A stretch of DNA of 64,000 nt from Dirofilaria immitis (GCA_024305405.1 JAKNDB010000087.1:5148501-5212500); one strand, 5' to 3'; numbered from the stretch's first letter, positions 13,136 to 25,110 are shown. The notes: generated from the sequence alone by a model not told the origin. Translations and numbers: made by a program.

Positions 13136-16100
13136 ATGACAACCAACTTTGGGCTTCTCCCATTGATGCCGCAATCTAGTGAAGAGCAGGTAACAAATTT
13201 TTAAATTAAATTCCATTAATCAAATCTTTTTATTTAAAAGAAATTTGCTAAAAACAGAATTGAATGTTGTATTTAAATATAAACTCATTCTTACGTATCT
13301 TAAATTCATTCCGACAAGAAAGAGTTTCGGAAATAAGATTAGGTCTGTTAATTTCAATAAATGGAATTTGAAATTACAGTCAAGTTGGCGACAATCGTTG
13401 GCGGCTTTGGTGTGCATACTATTGTGTTTCGTTGTACTGCTTTCTGTTTGCTGTATTGGAATATATCTGATCAAGGATAAACCTGTTTACGAGGAACTGA
13501 TTGATTATTTGGACAAATCAATTGCGATCAGTAAAATTAATTACAATCAACAACTTGGGTTTTTCGAGCTTAAAGAAAATGAACTACAAACATTGGAAAA
13601 ACATCGAATGGTTTTGTTTATTCCTTTCGGTTTAAAAATAACTATTTTATGGAAGATGTTTTATTCCTTCTTTCTGTATAATGGATCTATGAAAGAAAAA
13701 ACCGAAACAAAAGAGTAGAACTCAGTATCGGAAGTATTTGGTACTGGATAAATGTTATTGCTGCTATTAACAATATATGATAAGATGATTAAAAAGATTC
13801 TAACTAAGCATTGATTGAATGAATAATATATATATCACAGTTATGCTTATAAATTAAGTAACTTAACTGGCTTACACTGAAAAAAGTTTCGATTTCTGTT
13901 AATTTATGCCCATGTGAGCGAAGATGTGTTTAAAATTGGGCATTCTGATTTTCGGGAAATTTGTATCGATTACTTTTGTTTTTCCAGTACAAGACCTTAT
14001 TATGGTCTTTTTGTTTGCCGATTTGGGTTGCTATCTTTTCTTGGCTATTTGTATCCTGATTTATTTGACTATAGATACAAATAAAGGCAAAGCACATGTT
14101 GTTTCCTGGGTAAGCATTCAGAATTCTGCCACATTCATATCGTTTTATAGTCAATAGTTAAGGATTTCAATTATTATAAAGTTTAATTATTATCTTGTTT
14201 CTGACAATAACTATATAGCAAACTCATCAATTTTTGTTGTTTCAATATTTAAAAAACTAAAACTTGTCATCAATTATTGGATACGAATTCTTTTCAGTTA
14301 TTTTTGTGTTAGCAATACTGTACTGCATAACAGAGGTGCACGTATTGGCATTTATGATTTTCCCATACGCATCACTGCTACCAAGTATCACCGAGAATTT
14401 GCTGAATCGCGCGATACCGTATAATCCCGGTGGACTGGTACAGATGGAACAAAGGCTCGGATGTATTTTTGATTTAAATCTTTATGCTGCCCAAAAGAGG
14501 AAACAAAATCCATTAGTAAGCTGATATTTGTATAATCAATCTATTCAATAATCCTTATTTTTGAAACGATCTTTTGATTTTAAAAACATTTATCAGTGTT
14601 GCGTTGTTGAACGTTAACTGATAATACTATCATATCATTACAACCGGATGCATGAAAGTAAGGAAAAGTGATGCAGAATTTTTATCAATGAAAACCAAAT
14701 AACTTATATTATAATGATCTGAATGAAATATTTTTGTAGAAAGTTTATCCGTTAACAGCTGAAAATAAAATAGTTTTAAATGACTAAGATACTGATAATG
14801 CAGCAAATATTAAAATCCAAATTCATATGAATGAGAGGTTAGTGTGGCATTTCAGAACACCTGTGATCCGTATATTTCGTCCGCTTTCATAGGAAAAGGT
14901 ACACTTTGGACACTTTTGGCTCTGCGTTTGATGCCAGTGGTAATATTTGTAACACTAGTTAGCAAAAAGATGGTGATAAGTGAGGTAATGGCGTCAGTAG
15001 GACAACGATTCCGAACGGCAATAAGATCTAACGATACAAAGAGCAAGTTAGTTCCTCATTTTATTTTAATCAATTCTGATGACTAAGATACGAATGCATT
15101 ATGTTCCATCACTTATGTTATCAGGAAAGGTTTTTATATCATGGCACAAACGAATCTTGATAGAACACTTGTTTATTTGACGAAGGATTTATTTCTCATC
15201 TTTGTTATAAGATGAGATAGAATCAAATAATATCACGATGAAAGTTGATTACTTGATCGTAGTAGAGATGGACTGGATATAGATAAAATGAATTGAATTG
15301 AAGGTATTATTGATTGTATTGAATGACTTAAAAAAACTGCTTAGCTACTAGAAATACGAATTGAGCAATGACTGATTGAAGCGCTGATAGAAACAATGCC
15401 CAATGATTCAAGCTGATTAAAAATATCACTTGGTGAAACTCCTTTTATATTGATGACCCTTGCCCTTTCTAGCGGGCGAAGATTTATAATACATTAATTA
15501 TACGAAGACTGCAATTATCAGAACAAAAATGAGAGATGGACAATATTCCAAATAATTAATGAAAAATTTCAACATTTTAGCTAGCAGACTGGAAATTGAG
15601 ATTACAAAGATTCCTATAATGAAATATTTCTATGCTATAATATACGTTGACTATCATGATATATTAATTTTTTCATGATATTTTATTTATTACATTTTGT
15701 AAAATTTCCGGATTTCTCGACATACATTATCTGTCATGCATTGAAATTCGTATTTCAGGAAAGTAAATTACAAACAGAATTTTACGAATGGTAAAATGAC
15801 AGTATTAGGTATTCCATCAACAGCAAGTTCTCGGTGAGTCTTTTGTCTTGCGTTATGAATAAATCCGAACTTGCACAAAAAATTCCACATCAGAAGTGTT
15901 GAATGATTTTAGGCCTAGCGTTGCGTTGCCACAACCAGCCGTGTTATTATCTACCAATAACGATCATAGCACAAGGTATAACTATGAAAGTAAACGCTGC
16001 ATGACGCTAGCCTGTTAGGCCTAATGACTGCATTACCATAGGTCTTTGGCACATCACTTCGCAGAATCATCCTGAAATATTTAAACAGTCTCTTCCAACT

Positions 16101-16551
16101 TCTCAGCTTCACTTGAATAGCATTTGACTTGAATATGTTATATCATTAACTTATAAATACGTATTCTGCCTAGAAATTATTGACATGATTTAGAATTATA
16201 CGCTTTATGCTTATATTTTCACGTATATCACCTCACCTGTTGGAATTTGTCGAACTTCGTTTTCACGTTATGCACAGTGGCTTTGCACAATTTCAAAACA
16301 ATGACGTTTTTATTGCAGTTATAACAACGCCGCATTCTTCGCAACATCAGGCACATCTGGTCTAAGTGGGTTAAATAGCTCGAGAAGTAGCGAAATATCA
16401 AGGAGCGATGCTATCGATTTATACAGGTTTAAATGTTATGGAATTAAAAACGGAAGAATTTTTGTAAGATCACTTGCAACTATTTCTTCAGTAATCAAAC
16501 AATTTCAGGCCAGCTATGCAAACAAACAGTAGTATAATGTCAGAAGTTTAA
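13136..16551 (+). CDS. Four-pass membrane protein with Ser/Asn-rich cytoplasmic tail, unknown function
   Basis: Nine exons: 13136-13189, 13380-13629, 13988-14109, 14298-14515, 14856-15046, 15759-15833, 15913-15975, 16319-16426 and 16509-16551, about 374 residues. Hydrophobic segments are visible in exon 2 (LAALVCILLCFVVLLSVCC), exon 3 (LIMVFLFADLGCYLFLAIC), early exon 4 (FVLAILYCITEVHVLAFMI) and exon 5 (LWTLLALRLMPVVIFVTLV). A long loop lies between segments 3 and 4, with one Cys from exon 4 (RLGCIF) and one from exon 5 (NTCDPY). The tail from about residue 270 is hydrophilic and rich in Ser, Asn and Thr, ending SSIMSEV. The layout is tetraspanin-like, but the tetraspanin CCG signature was not seen, so no family is claimed. 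Phases agree at every junction except exon 3/4, which needs one extra T in the run just after the acceptor. The total coding length is divisible by three only with that base. Confidence 0.78.
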
Positions 16552-17879
16552 CATCAAATATCAAAAATTTCCCAAATGAAACTACTAATTTCGAGCGGTA
16601 GATGAAACAGTACATTTGCCCACTTTGCTTTAGGAAATGTATCACAAATTTTACGAAAATCATCCATAATACTAGCAATGATATACTGATTTGAGAATAA
16701 TTTGGATGACATCGCATTGTAGCTATTAAACTTGTCATCGATTATTCTAATGAACTTTCTCCATATATTTTTATCTGTTAAATCGACTCTTTAAATTAAA
16801 GAACTCACGAGATATTTAAGAAAACGCTAGCCAATTTTTTGAAAAATATCAAGACTTCCAAAAATCCAAAGAAAAAAAATTAGTTTTGAGATTTGTCTTT
16901 CATGTAATCAGTGTCTGTTGAACAGTTTTTGAGAATTGTGACATTAATTTTTCACTTTTATTTGTATCTTCATGGTATGAGAGCATTTCTATGATATTTC
17001 CAAGTATTTTTAATGCAGATAACTTAGAAACTTAGAGATTATTGACGCTGGCTTAGACGGGTTCGTTGTTGAGCCTCTTCTAAACTTTTGCTTTATAACT
17101 GTTGATTTCGAAATGCCATCTTAATCGTTGTTATCGTTGTTTCAACAACCTTCAAAATATTTGATGTCGTCTGATTATGCTTTTTAACTTATGTCAAAGG
17201 TCTGAAAATAATTAATGCTCAGATATATGGATACACACAACTTTTTCACGTTAAAAATGTATCGTATATTGAATTTTTCTTGTCCCAAGTGTTAAACATT
17301 GATTGGTTTCATACATGCATATTCTACACGCTTCGTAAAGTAATCATTTCACAAACAGTGAAACATGAGTCACCCCGCAGTTCAAAATTCAGAGATTGAA
17401 TGTCATTCATGTATGATATATGTGCCTCAACTATGTACGAATTGGGCCCCTTCGACCACAGAGGGACACACCTCCAATAGCCGGACGAATTGCATTGTAT
17501 GCCAGACTATTTCTAAAAACGGCTTTGGATTTGATTAGCCCACCTAATCTCCTGCGGTTCAAATTGTGTAGTTCTTAACCATCACTGCACTCTTATTCCT
17601 TAAATTGGAACTTACATTGTCCCGTGCTTTGAATTAGCACTTTTTTCTCACATGATGTTTGAAGTCAGTTTATTTGAATAGAGAGTCATCTCCAATTCAA
17701 GGTTAAATATATATGATTGACATTAGACTACTCAAAGTAAAAAAATGAGTACTACAAAGAAAATCCTGCATATTTATTAAATTCAATTTTCTCATATCAC
17801 ACATAAAAAAAGCGATAATAGTTTCTAAACAATATTATATACATTATATATAAAAAACCTTCAATTTATCTCATAGACA
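16552..17879. other. Convergent intergenic region with a less AT-rich island
   Basis: This interval separates the 3' ends of a plus-strand and a minus-strand gene. Most of it is AT-rich and stop-laden. An island at about 17360-17640 is clearly richer in G and C than its surroundings and holds a short open frame described separately. Plus-strand T-rich and minus-strand A-rich tracts near both gene ends could serve 3' end formation, but no single site was assigned. Confidence 0.4.
17420..17578 (+). other. 53-codon open frame in a GC-richer intergenic island
   Basis: An ATG at 17420 opens a 52-residue frame ending at TAA 17576-17578. Its composition is unlike the surrounding AT-driven frames: it contains VRIGPLRPQRDTPPIAGR and then ALYARLFLKTALDLISPP, rich in Arg, Pro, Leu and Ala. 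No known domain was recognised. It could be a small peptide gene, an exon of an unrecognised gene, or a remnant of a mobile or transferred sequence. A stop lies two codons before the ATG, and no clear splice acceptor precedes it. Confidence 0.25.
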
Positions 17880-18311
17880 TCAACGCATGCAACGTAATAG
17901 TTCGCAGTCTCTTTTTCGTTTTTGCCCGGTAATTAACTTGAGAATGATGAAAACGTAATGAATAACTAAACCAATAATGCTCAGTAACAGAACGAAGGCA
18001 GGATTCGGTGCAACTGAAGTATTTAATTGGTACTTTAAAAAATCCAAAGTTTGAAACAAAATATAATCCACTGGACAGGCTGTAATAACTATATTTCATT
18101 TACAGAGATATGAGAAAAAATCTGACACAGAAACTGCTAGATATGTAAACAAATCAATAAAAGGAACAGAAAAATCTTTCCGAAGAGAGCTAAAATATTC
18201 ACAGAATAATTGTATCAGCATGTGCAATATTTTTATTCCATTTCTTTTAACAAAATTTTTTGGAACAATGAGGGACTTGAGGACGAAGTCGAAATTTTCA
18301 TCTTCACTCAT
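17880..18311 (-). CDS. Small membrane-protein reading frame interrupted by one TGA
   Basis: On the minus strand a frame opens with ATG at 18311 (MSEDENFDF), runs to TGA at 18096-18098, and continues in the same frame to TGA at 17880-17882. The second part has one strong hydrophobic segment (PAFVLLLSIIGLVIHYVFII) followed by a basic stretch (QKRKRD), as in a single-pass membrane protein. The interrupting TGA lies inside a 24-base GT...AG segment (18080-18103) whose removal also keeps frame, but 24 bases is shorter than known nematode introns. A sequencing error, nonsense allele or readthrough are alternatives. The frame follows the PUF stop by about 50 bases and has a good acceptor (TTGAATTGCAG) just upstream, suggesting a downstream operon gene. 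It could instead be an extra C-terminal PUF exon, because the phases also fit. Family not recognised. Confidence 0.45.
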
Positions 18312-18343
18312 ATTTTTGTCATTTGAGATTGCCTGCAATTCAA
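18312..18343 (-). promoter_or_regulatory. Candidate spliced-leader acceptor of a downstream operon gene
   Basis: On the minus strand the sequence ATTGAATTGCAG ends at 18333, 50 bases after the PUF stop codon (18383-18385) and 21 bases before the ATG at 18311. Short intercistronic distances followed by an acceptor and a nearby ATG are typical of nematode operons, where SL2-type or SL1 leaders are added. The acceptor could equally serve an internal PUF intron starting at GTTATT (18403). Confidence 0.4.
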
Positions 18344-18382
18344 TAGAAAAAGGATGCGAATTCCAACAGGAACTTGAAATTC

Positions 18383-21300
18383 TTAAAATGCATGAAAAAT
18401 AACCATGCCCAACTTCTCCAGAATCCTTTTTCCTGATGAATATTTCATGAGTTTGTGTTGACTTCTAACAATTCGCTCCGCTAGTCGATTAAACCAGGAG
18501 TCATTACCCACACGCTTTTTTTCTCTTGTTTCAACGGCTATCTCGAGCATTGTTTGTATGACATAATTCCCAAATTGATCGAAAAGCAGAATATCCAGAG
18601 CATCATGTCCTTTTCTGGAAAATCTGGAAGCGGTTGAAAATCACTACTCCAAATTCTTTTAAATGAGACTCACCAGATTTATAAAAATTGTTTACAATAT
18701 TGTACAATTGTCAAAAAAATACGTATCACATTCATAGCCATCAAGAATTTCGTTCATCATTGCATGAAGAAGTTTGGGTGGAGCGTGTTTCAACGCTTTT
18801 TCAACAACGTGAGAAGCATACTTTTCCTGCGACATTGACAACAAGTTGTTCCTGGAACTGACTTACTAAATGATGTTACCAAATTTTTGAATTTTATAAA
18901 GATTTCATGAAAAAATTCAGTACGTGCGATCAGTAGAGTATAAACAAAAGATAAAACCCGTCAGTCTTTGAAATTTTGTTCAAAAGCAAGTAAATACTAC
19001 CAGTGACTTACAGAAGCTCGCATATTATCGTATTGCGATGCATTTCTAATGTATTCGACATTATGATATGTTGAATTACGTAATTTGCATACTGATGAGT
19101 TGAATAAAACCAGCAATTCTCTAGAAGCATAGAAACAAGCTGCTGGAGAAGTGATAGAGCAGGTTTGGAATTTTTGTAACTTCTTCTTCCAGCTTCTACA
19201 AAGTCGGACGTATAAAGTGAAGAAAATTTGTGTTGTGAAAAAAATTCTGTTACACTGATCTAGTTAATATTTGCTGAATCGTACTTTCTTTCAATCATTG
19301 TCCACTGTCCGCACTATCCCATTAACTAATTTCACCAGCCATAAAGTTATCAAGGATTAATAAAAAGAATTAAAAGTTGAACTGCAAGAAAATCGCATAC
19401 TGGTCAGAAATTGTGAAGTATTTCGGATATCCAGCGATCAAAAAATACCGTAAAATCACGCAGTCGGTAGTGCTCTTAACTTATTACTCAAAAATGAAGG
19501 TTATTACGGTCCCGGCAAGAGATCCCAAAAAACTAGTTATTGTTCCTTAATGTTAAAGTTTTCAAAATTTACTTCAATTGATAGTTGAATAACTCGGCAT
19601 CCATATTTATCCTTAACTACTTCATTTAGAACATCTGCTGATGCCAGATATTTACTAACAATGCCATTGTATCCATAGAAAGGAACGCATGAAAAAATTT
19701 TCTGAAAAGCCTTACTGTTTAGAAAACTGCATTGCTATCGTTACGTGAAGATGGTGGCTCACTACTAGAAATATTTTTCTAAAGCACTTGTGAAGTTATT
19801 GATATTATGACTAACACTAATTCTTTTATTCAATATCATTTTAAACCTGAATAACATGATTCCCGTTCTGGTCTAATGACAGGTCCTTCTCAGTTCCATC
19901 CAGTTTGCCTATAAGTGACAAACAATTTGTGACATCGAAACATTCGAAAGCTTTTTGCACTACCCGACACGAGTAACGACCACGACAGAATGTTATCAAA
20001 TTTGTTTCAAGAAGCGAACAAATAATTTTTGATCATTATCTGGCGCGTCTTCGATCATTTTCTACAATTTACGAATTTAATGTAAAATCAATTAGTTCAA
20101 TAAATAAATTTAAATTCGGCAAAAAAGCCTAATAACGTTTTATTTTTCATTTGATTTTTGTGACTTGAAAATAAATATAATTCAACATCAGAGAGCAAAC
20201 TTATCTGGAGAAAGAAATTAGCAAAGATATCATCGCACAATCTGACGAAAACATCTATCTTCAGAAAATGATCAGTAAGTTTCTGCCGAATGTATACATC
20301 TCCATCAGCAAAAACTTTTTGCAAGAAACTAAAAATAAACAATCAGAACTCAGAGAGATGTTTCTGCAATTAAAGAAAACCGAAACGAGCAAAGCAACGT
20401 TCACCTTCAACAAATTAAACCACAATTTAAGCGCAAGAGAATAGCGCTGTGGTGAAATGTGTCATTACTGATAGCATTAGAAAGCTTTAGTCTCGCTGCA
20501 GATTCAGCACACCTTAAAAATTGGAAATGGCGTTTACACTATTTTAACTTAAACAACGAACATAACACAACACGCCATCTTCTACATTTGCACTATTTTA
20601 CAAGATCTCTTTCATTTATAGTACTTGAAGAACGAACATACCACAGCACGCCATTTTCTATCTTTCTGTTTGGATTTTACTCTATATGTAGAATTAAAAG
20701 ATGAAATGCCTTCATAATTTCATCATCTCGAAAGACTTATACTATCCAATACTATATTACATGTAGCGAAAGTAACACGTCTTACAGTTATTTTTAAGAG
20801 AAAATATTCAGATTTGAATTTTATGTTAAGCAAAAGTAAAGTTTATATTAAGCTATATTAGCGTAAAAATAACATTTCCAAACTTCAAAAATTTTAAGAA
20901 AGCAGAATCAAAACCGTGAGCCACGTTTGTCGATTGCATAAGCATTAATTCTCCGAATTTCAATCAAATGCTCGGTAAATGCTCGCTATAAATGTATCGT
21001 CGGATGTCAGGAATGGCAACAAACTAATACTGAAATCTTTGGTCTTTTATTCCAAGACTGGTTTTCTCTTTACGCAGTTTTTACTAATAAAAATATTCCA
21101 AATGATCTTTATCTCAACAATGAATTTCTGAGCACATATATTTTCAGACAAATATTTTTATAATAGTATTTCTAATGATACCAATTTAACTGAAGAGATT
21201 TAAGGAAACATCTAAAATCATATCTTTATGAGCTTATTTTAATGAATAAGATTCCCTAATTACAAATAGAATTTTAAAGGAAATCAGCTGGGTATTTTCA

Positions 21301-21851
21301 CGGATGCGGTATAGATTCAACATATATGAAAAGGTCCATAGAATATAGTGAAACATACTCATACTCAATATGGGCGTCCAGACCATGCACAACTGTCAAT
21401 GGTTGAGACGAATTAGAAACTGGTACAATATAAGGAGGCACTGCGTGATATAATACCTTAAAACTGTTGGAACTTAGATCAAAAGATTTTAATTTCAAAC
21501 TTTGGAAAATGATTCTCTCAAGTGTACATCTAAAATCAAACGAATAATGCTATCTCCAATTACCGGACTTGACGAAATTTGTTGTGGTGGATTTGGATCA
21601 AGTAATGAAGCAGCGATATGGCCCATTTGCAACTCAGGATTGAGATGAACTGAAAACTAACTATTTGAAAGAGCGATTAATAAAATCAATTTTTTCAGGA
21701 AAAAATCCAAATCTGGAGAAGCTTCAAATGTGAATATCCTACCTGTATATCCATATCGAGAAAAATTCATTGTTTCGACAGGCCATGTTGGAGCATGACG
21801 AAATTGTGCAACAGTCGCTGTCTGATTAAGTGTGCTAATAGCTTCCAACAT
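18383..21851 (-). CDS. Pumilio/FBF-family (PUF) RNA-binding protein
   Basis: Ten coding exons on the minus strand: 21851-21743, 21649-21542, 21440-21355, 20985-20915, 20328-20205, 20061-19847, 19701-19573, 19246-19012, 18851-18723 and 18614-18383, about 479 residues. After a Ser/Pro-containing N-terminus of about 105 residues come eight PUF repeats with helix cores GSRFLQ, FANFFLQ, YSCRVVQ, NGNHVIQ, YGCRVIQ, YANYVIQ, YASHVVE and FGNYVIQ. The long spacer before repeat 6 and the extension after repeat 8 (ending KYSSGKRILEKL) resemble nematode FBF-type PUFs, which bind UGU-containing 3'UTR elements and repress mRNAs, often in germline. Three defects need explanation: exon 5 is followed by ATAAGT instead of a GT donor, exon 6 lacks one base near 20013, and exon 8 lacks one base in its opening T run. 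With those two bases restored the frame is complete. Pseudogene or assembly error are both possible. Confidence 0.82.
20536..20661. repeat. Imperfect duplication inside a PUF intron
   Basis: Two related segments, about 20536-20585 and 20591-20661, share CACTATTTTA near one end and a CGAACATA...CACGCCAT block near the other. The second copy is longer by an internal insertion. They lie in the intron between PUF exons 4 and 5, and no function is evident. Confidence 0.6.
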
Positions 21852-21880
21852 TGCCGTGTGTAACTCCGATACTGAAATCC
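21852..21880 (-). promoter_or_regulatory. Candidate trans-splice acceptor upstream of the PUF start codon
   Basis: On the minus strand GGATTTCAG ends at 21872, leaving a 20-base leader before the ATG at 21851. The short distance and acceptor quality fit SL trans-splicing of the PUF (and possibly operon) mRNA. The sequence between acceptor and ATG is also open, so an upstream coding exon cannot be excluded. Confidence 0.45.
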
Positions 21881-24800
21881 ATGTATTTTTGATGTTTAAT
21901 TTTTAAGATACCTCCCTGGTAGTTCATTTTAATTTCTTCTTTGTGTCATATTTGTCCATGACACAAACAAATTATCAAGATTACGAAATGTCCGAGGGCA
22001 AGTGGATAACGCTTAGCTTATTTTTATACTTTTATAATGAGTTACGACGTCTCTTCCATCTCAACATCATTTTTGATTAATTCATCATCACAAATTAAAG
22101 GTTGAAAGAAAAAACTGGGAAGGAAATCCACTTCTCAACTGGAAAAATGCACACAGAGATCTGGACAAAGTCAGCGTGAGGTGGGGAAGTGTTCGTGCGA
22201 AGAGTCGCATAGATTTCTGGTCCTCATAAGGTTTCCCCACTTTGCGTCGCAATTATCACTTCCCACAAAACCGTATGCCAATATCATCCCTCCCATTGCA
22301 GTTGCAATTTTCAAATTGCACGTAGGTTTTTCCGAAAATTTTCGCGCTTTATTTTGCATTTCTCGTAAATAACTTTCAAATTTAGTGCAGGAGAAAATGG
22401 TATATTCTAGGATTACTGTAAAACAGATCACCAAATCGTTATTCTATAAGAGATGTATATGGAGGGATGAAAATGAGGATCATTGATTGTTTGATTTGCA
22501 ATGATTTCATATTAAATTCAATTTACTATTTTATTGGAAATATTTTAAAGATCAGCATAGATATATTTATTATCTCTTCGGATCATTTTATTAATAACAA
22601 CCTTCAAAGCCATTGTCTCAAATGAAATCTGTCGCTGGTGATATTTTAACCTCTGTCATCCACAAGAGTTTCTCTTTCAAACTCATAAATATCGCAATGA
22701 TTACGGTTGCTTTGGTCAATATTAACTTTTCTATCTTCGAGCTCAACAACTTCAGATGAGTGTTTAATGGGACTTAAATGTTATCCAGATTGCAGTGATA
22801 CCAATATTATATTGTCTTTCTGTGTGTGTGTGTGTTTGTGTATATGTATGTGTGCGTATGTGTCGACCGCAACGTTCATTAGTTTGTCGCTGAGATCGGT
22901 TGGTGACTCTCTTTGATTGTTGTTTCAAAGCATTTCACCAACTCCTTCCACACCGTCATTATTGTTGCACCGTCGCTACCGGTTCTGTATCATCAAATGA
23001 CTACCCAATGCTGCGAAAGAAGACGGTTCTACAATGATGGTTTTGTCCTTTTGTCCTCTTTCTCGACTAGACTGTCAACTATTGCAATCAAAAATCATTT
23101 CTGCAAAGTTCACTCGCTATTCTCTTCTCTTTTCTATCGCTCCCTTGAATTACTTTTTGCACGGATTTATGATTTACTGGTTGGACAATATAATTTTTAA
23201 ATTTTTTCTTCACTATGCTCATCATTTCATACCATCCTGATAAATACTTCAATTATAAATTCGTTAATTACCGGTAATTATATATCATAAGAATAAATAG
23301 TTGTATTAGTTTAGTTGCAGTGCAAGTTATTTGTATCAGTGGAAACTATCAGTTTAGTTCAGATAAGAATGTGAACTATCATTAATTATTTAATGTTCAT
23401 CTTTAAAATAACAGTAAACACTTCATCAAATTGTGCAACTAATTTTTATTCAGAGATATTATTACCAATCACTTATGTTAATAAGAAGAAATTTTTTTAG
23501 CCATATGATAAAGTGAAGTAGACTACACAAAAGGCAAGATATTTTTCGCGTCATTTATAATGCAGGATTGTTTTAGCGTTTTTTTTAACTTTTTTCCGAA
23601 ATGACGTCGTTTATAATATTTACTGGTTTGTCTGACTTCATTATGGTGTAAGTTAGGGGAATGACAGAAGCAAGGCAAAATTATCATAGACCGCGTCATT
23701 CAATCTTTTTGTATAATATCACATTAAACATTTTTGATGTTGAATATTATATGTTCGTTACATTCCGACATGTTTATGTCTTACTGCATTATCATTAATT
23801 GGCAAATTATAGCTTAACAGCAAAGTGTTATTAAGGAATGGGAAATATCTAAGCTTGACTTTTTACGAAGAAATTTTTGTGTTGAGAGCGCTTCAATTTG
23901 TACAGAATGCATTGCTTTTGCCAGATTGACAGTTATCTCATACAAACATTTTGAAACTTGCTCTATTTGCGTTTAAGATGAATGCCTCGTTATATTTAGA
24001 TATGACTTCAGCATGTGATCGCCTCGTAATTATAAACATCGAGAAATAATTATTGCTTGTGCAAGAATCTCGTTTTCGACACAACATATCTTTTACTTAA
24101 TTTTTTCTTTTTTAACCCAGTGATTCTTTTGACACACTAAACAATTCATATTTTAATAAATTAAGAATTTGATATATGTGGAGTTTATTTCTATGTGTAA
24201 TTATCTACATGTGGGAGCTCTTATGCTTACTATTATCGGTCTTTGACTGCTTAGTTCAAACATAATTACATCTCTTACGCAGATGTATATATATTGTCAC
24301 AATAAGTGAATCAAAAGTAAAATGGTGAAATTGTTTATGATCCCTTTTCTGCAAGCATTTCAGACATAGCTAACAAATTTTCGAATTCGTAGCTTTTCTA
24401 GAATGGAATGGAAGTTTTTCGGACAATAAATAAGCGAATTTTGGTCAGTACTCATTCTGCTCATTCATTGATATAATAACTCGCACACTCACTTGTTTAC
24501 AGCCATCTAAAACGTGATAGATATTATTAAATTATTTTGTGTTCTGGTATTAAATTTAACTAAAAATGAGATTATCATTTTATTTAAAAATGAAAGCAGA
24601 GGCAGCTAAGATTAGTAATAGTGTTTAAAACGAGTAGTAAAGATAATGTATAAAGTTGAGAAACCAAACTGCCAAAAGTATCAGAGTTTAACTCCGGAAT
24701 TATCTGATGTTCTTTAATAAAATTGTATTTCCACGTATACAAGGCATCACAAGGTAACCACCATGTCGTACTCTATAGCGGAAAAAGGCAATACTTTCGC

Positions 24801-25110
24801 TTTTTTTTCATTTTTTTATGCTGAAATCATATTCTGTAAGAATTTTTTCGAAATTTAGTTGCAGTTTCGATAAGGATGTACGAATACTAGATGTTGTCAA
24901 AATGGATTAGGCGAGGTGCGCAATTGTTTGTGGCTTATATCGTGACGCATCTTATCGTGACAATAATAGGCAATAGACGTATTACCGATCAGACACAAAT
25001 TCCAACTAAAAAATTTCTGATGGTCCATTAATCGTTAAGGATCTTCCTGAAAATGCAAATAAAAAAGATGAAAACAGTACTGTCACGTATGTTTTTTTCT
25101 TGTTTCGTTA
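21881..25110. other. Intergenic region between PUF gene and glycosyltransferase gene
   Basis: No supported gene. A less AT-rich patch at 22171-22434 is open on both strands for 60-90 codons but has no motifs or splice sites, and may be part of the PUF upstream region. A TG-rich microsatellite lies at 22820-22865. The remaining sequence is AT-rich and stop-laden in all frames. Because the flanking genes diverge, promoters for both probably lie here. Confidence 0.45.
22820..22865. repeat. TG-rich microsatellite
   Basis: A run of TG dinucleotides with interruptions (TGTGTGTGTGTGTG, then TTTGTGTATATG and TGTGCGTATGTG) is directly visible. It is a simple-sequence repeat in non-coding DNA and likely polymorphic in length. 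Confidence 0.85.

Noticed and set aside
17540..17580. tRNA-like GGTTCAAATT sequence
   Set aside because: No matching T-stem, D-arm or acceptor stem could be folded around it by eye.
18096..18098. Selenocysteine reading of the TGA
   Set aside because: No SECIS-like element was recognised, and a short intron, nonsense allele or base error explains it more simply.
22171..22434. Region open on both strands (87 and 63 codons) upstream of the PUF gene
   Set aside because: No motif or phase-compatible splice into PUF exon 1; more likely upstream regulatory or 5'UTR sequence.
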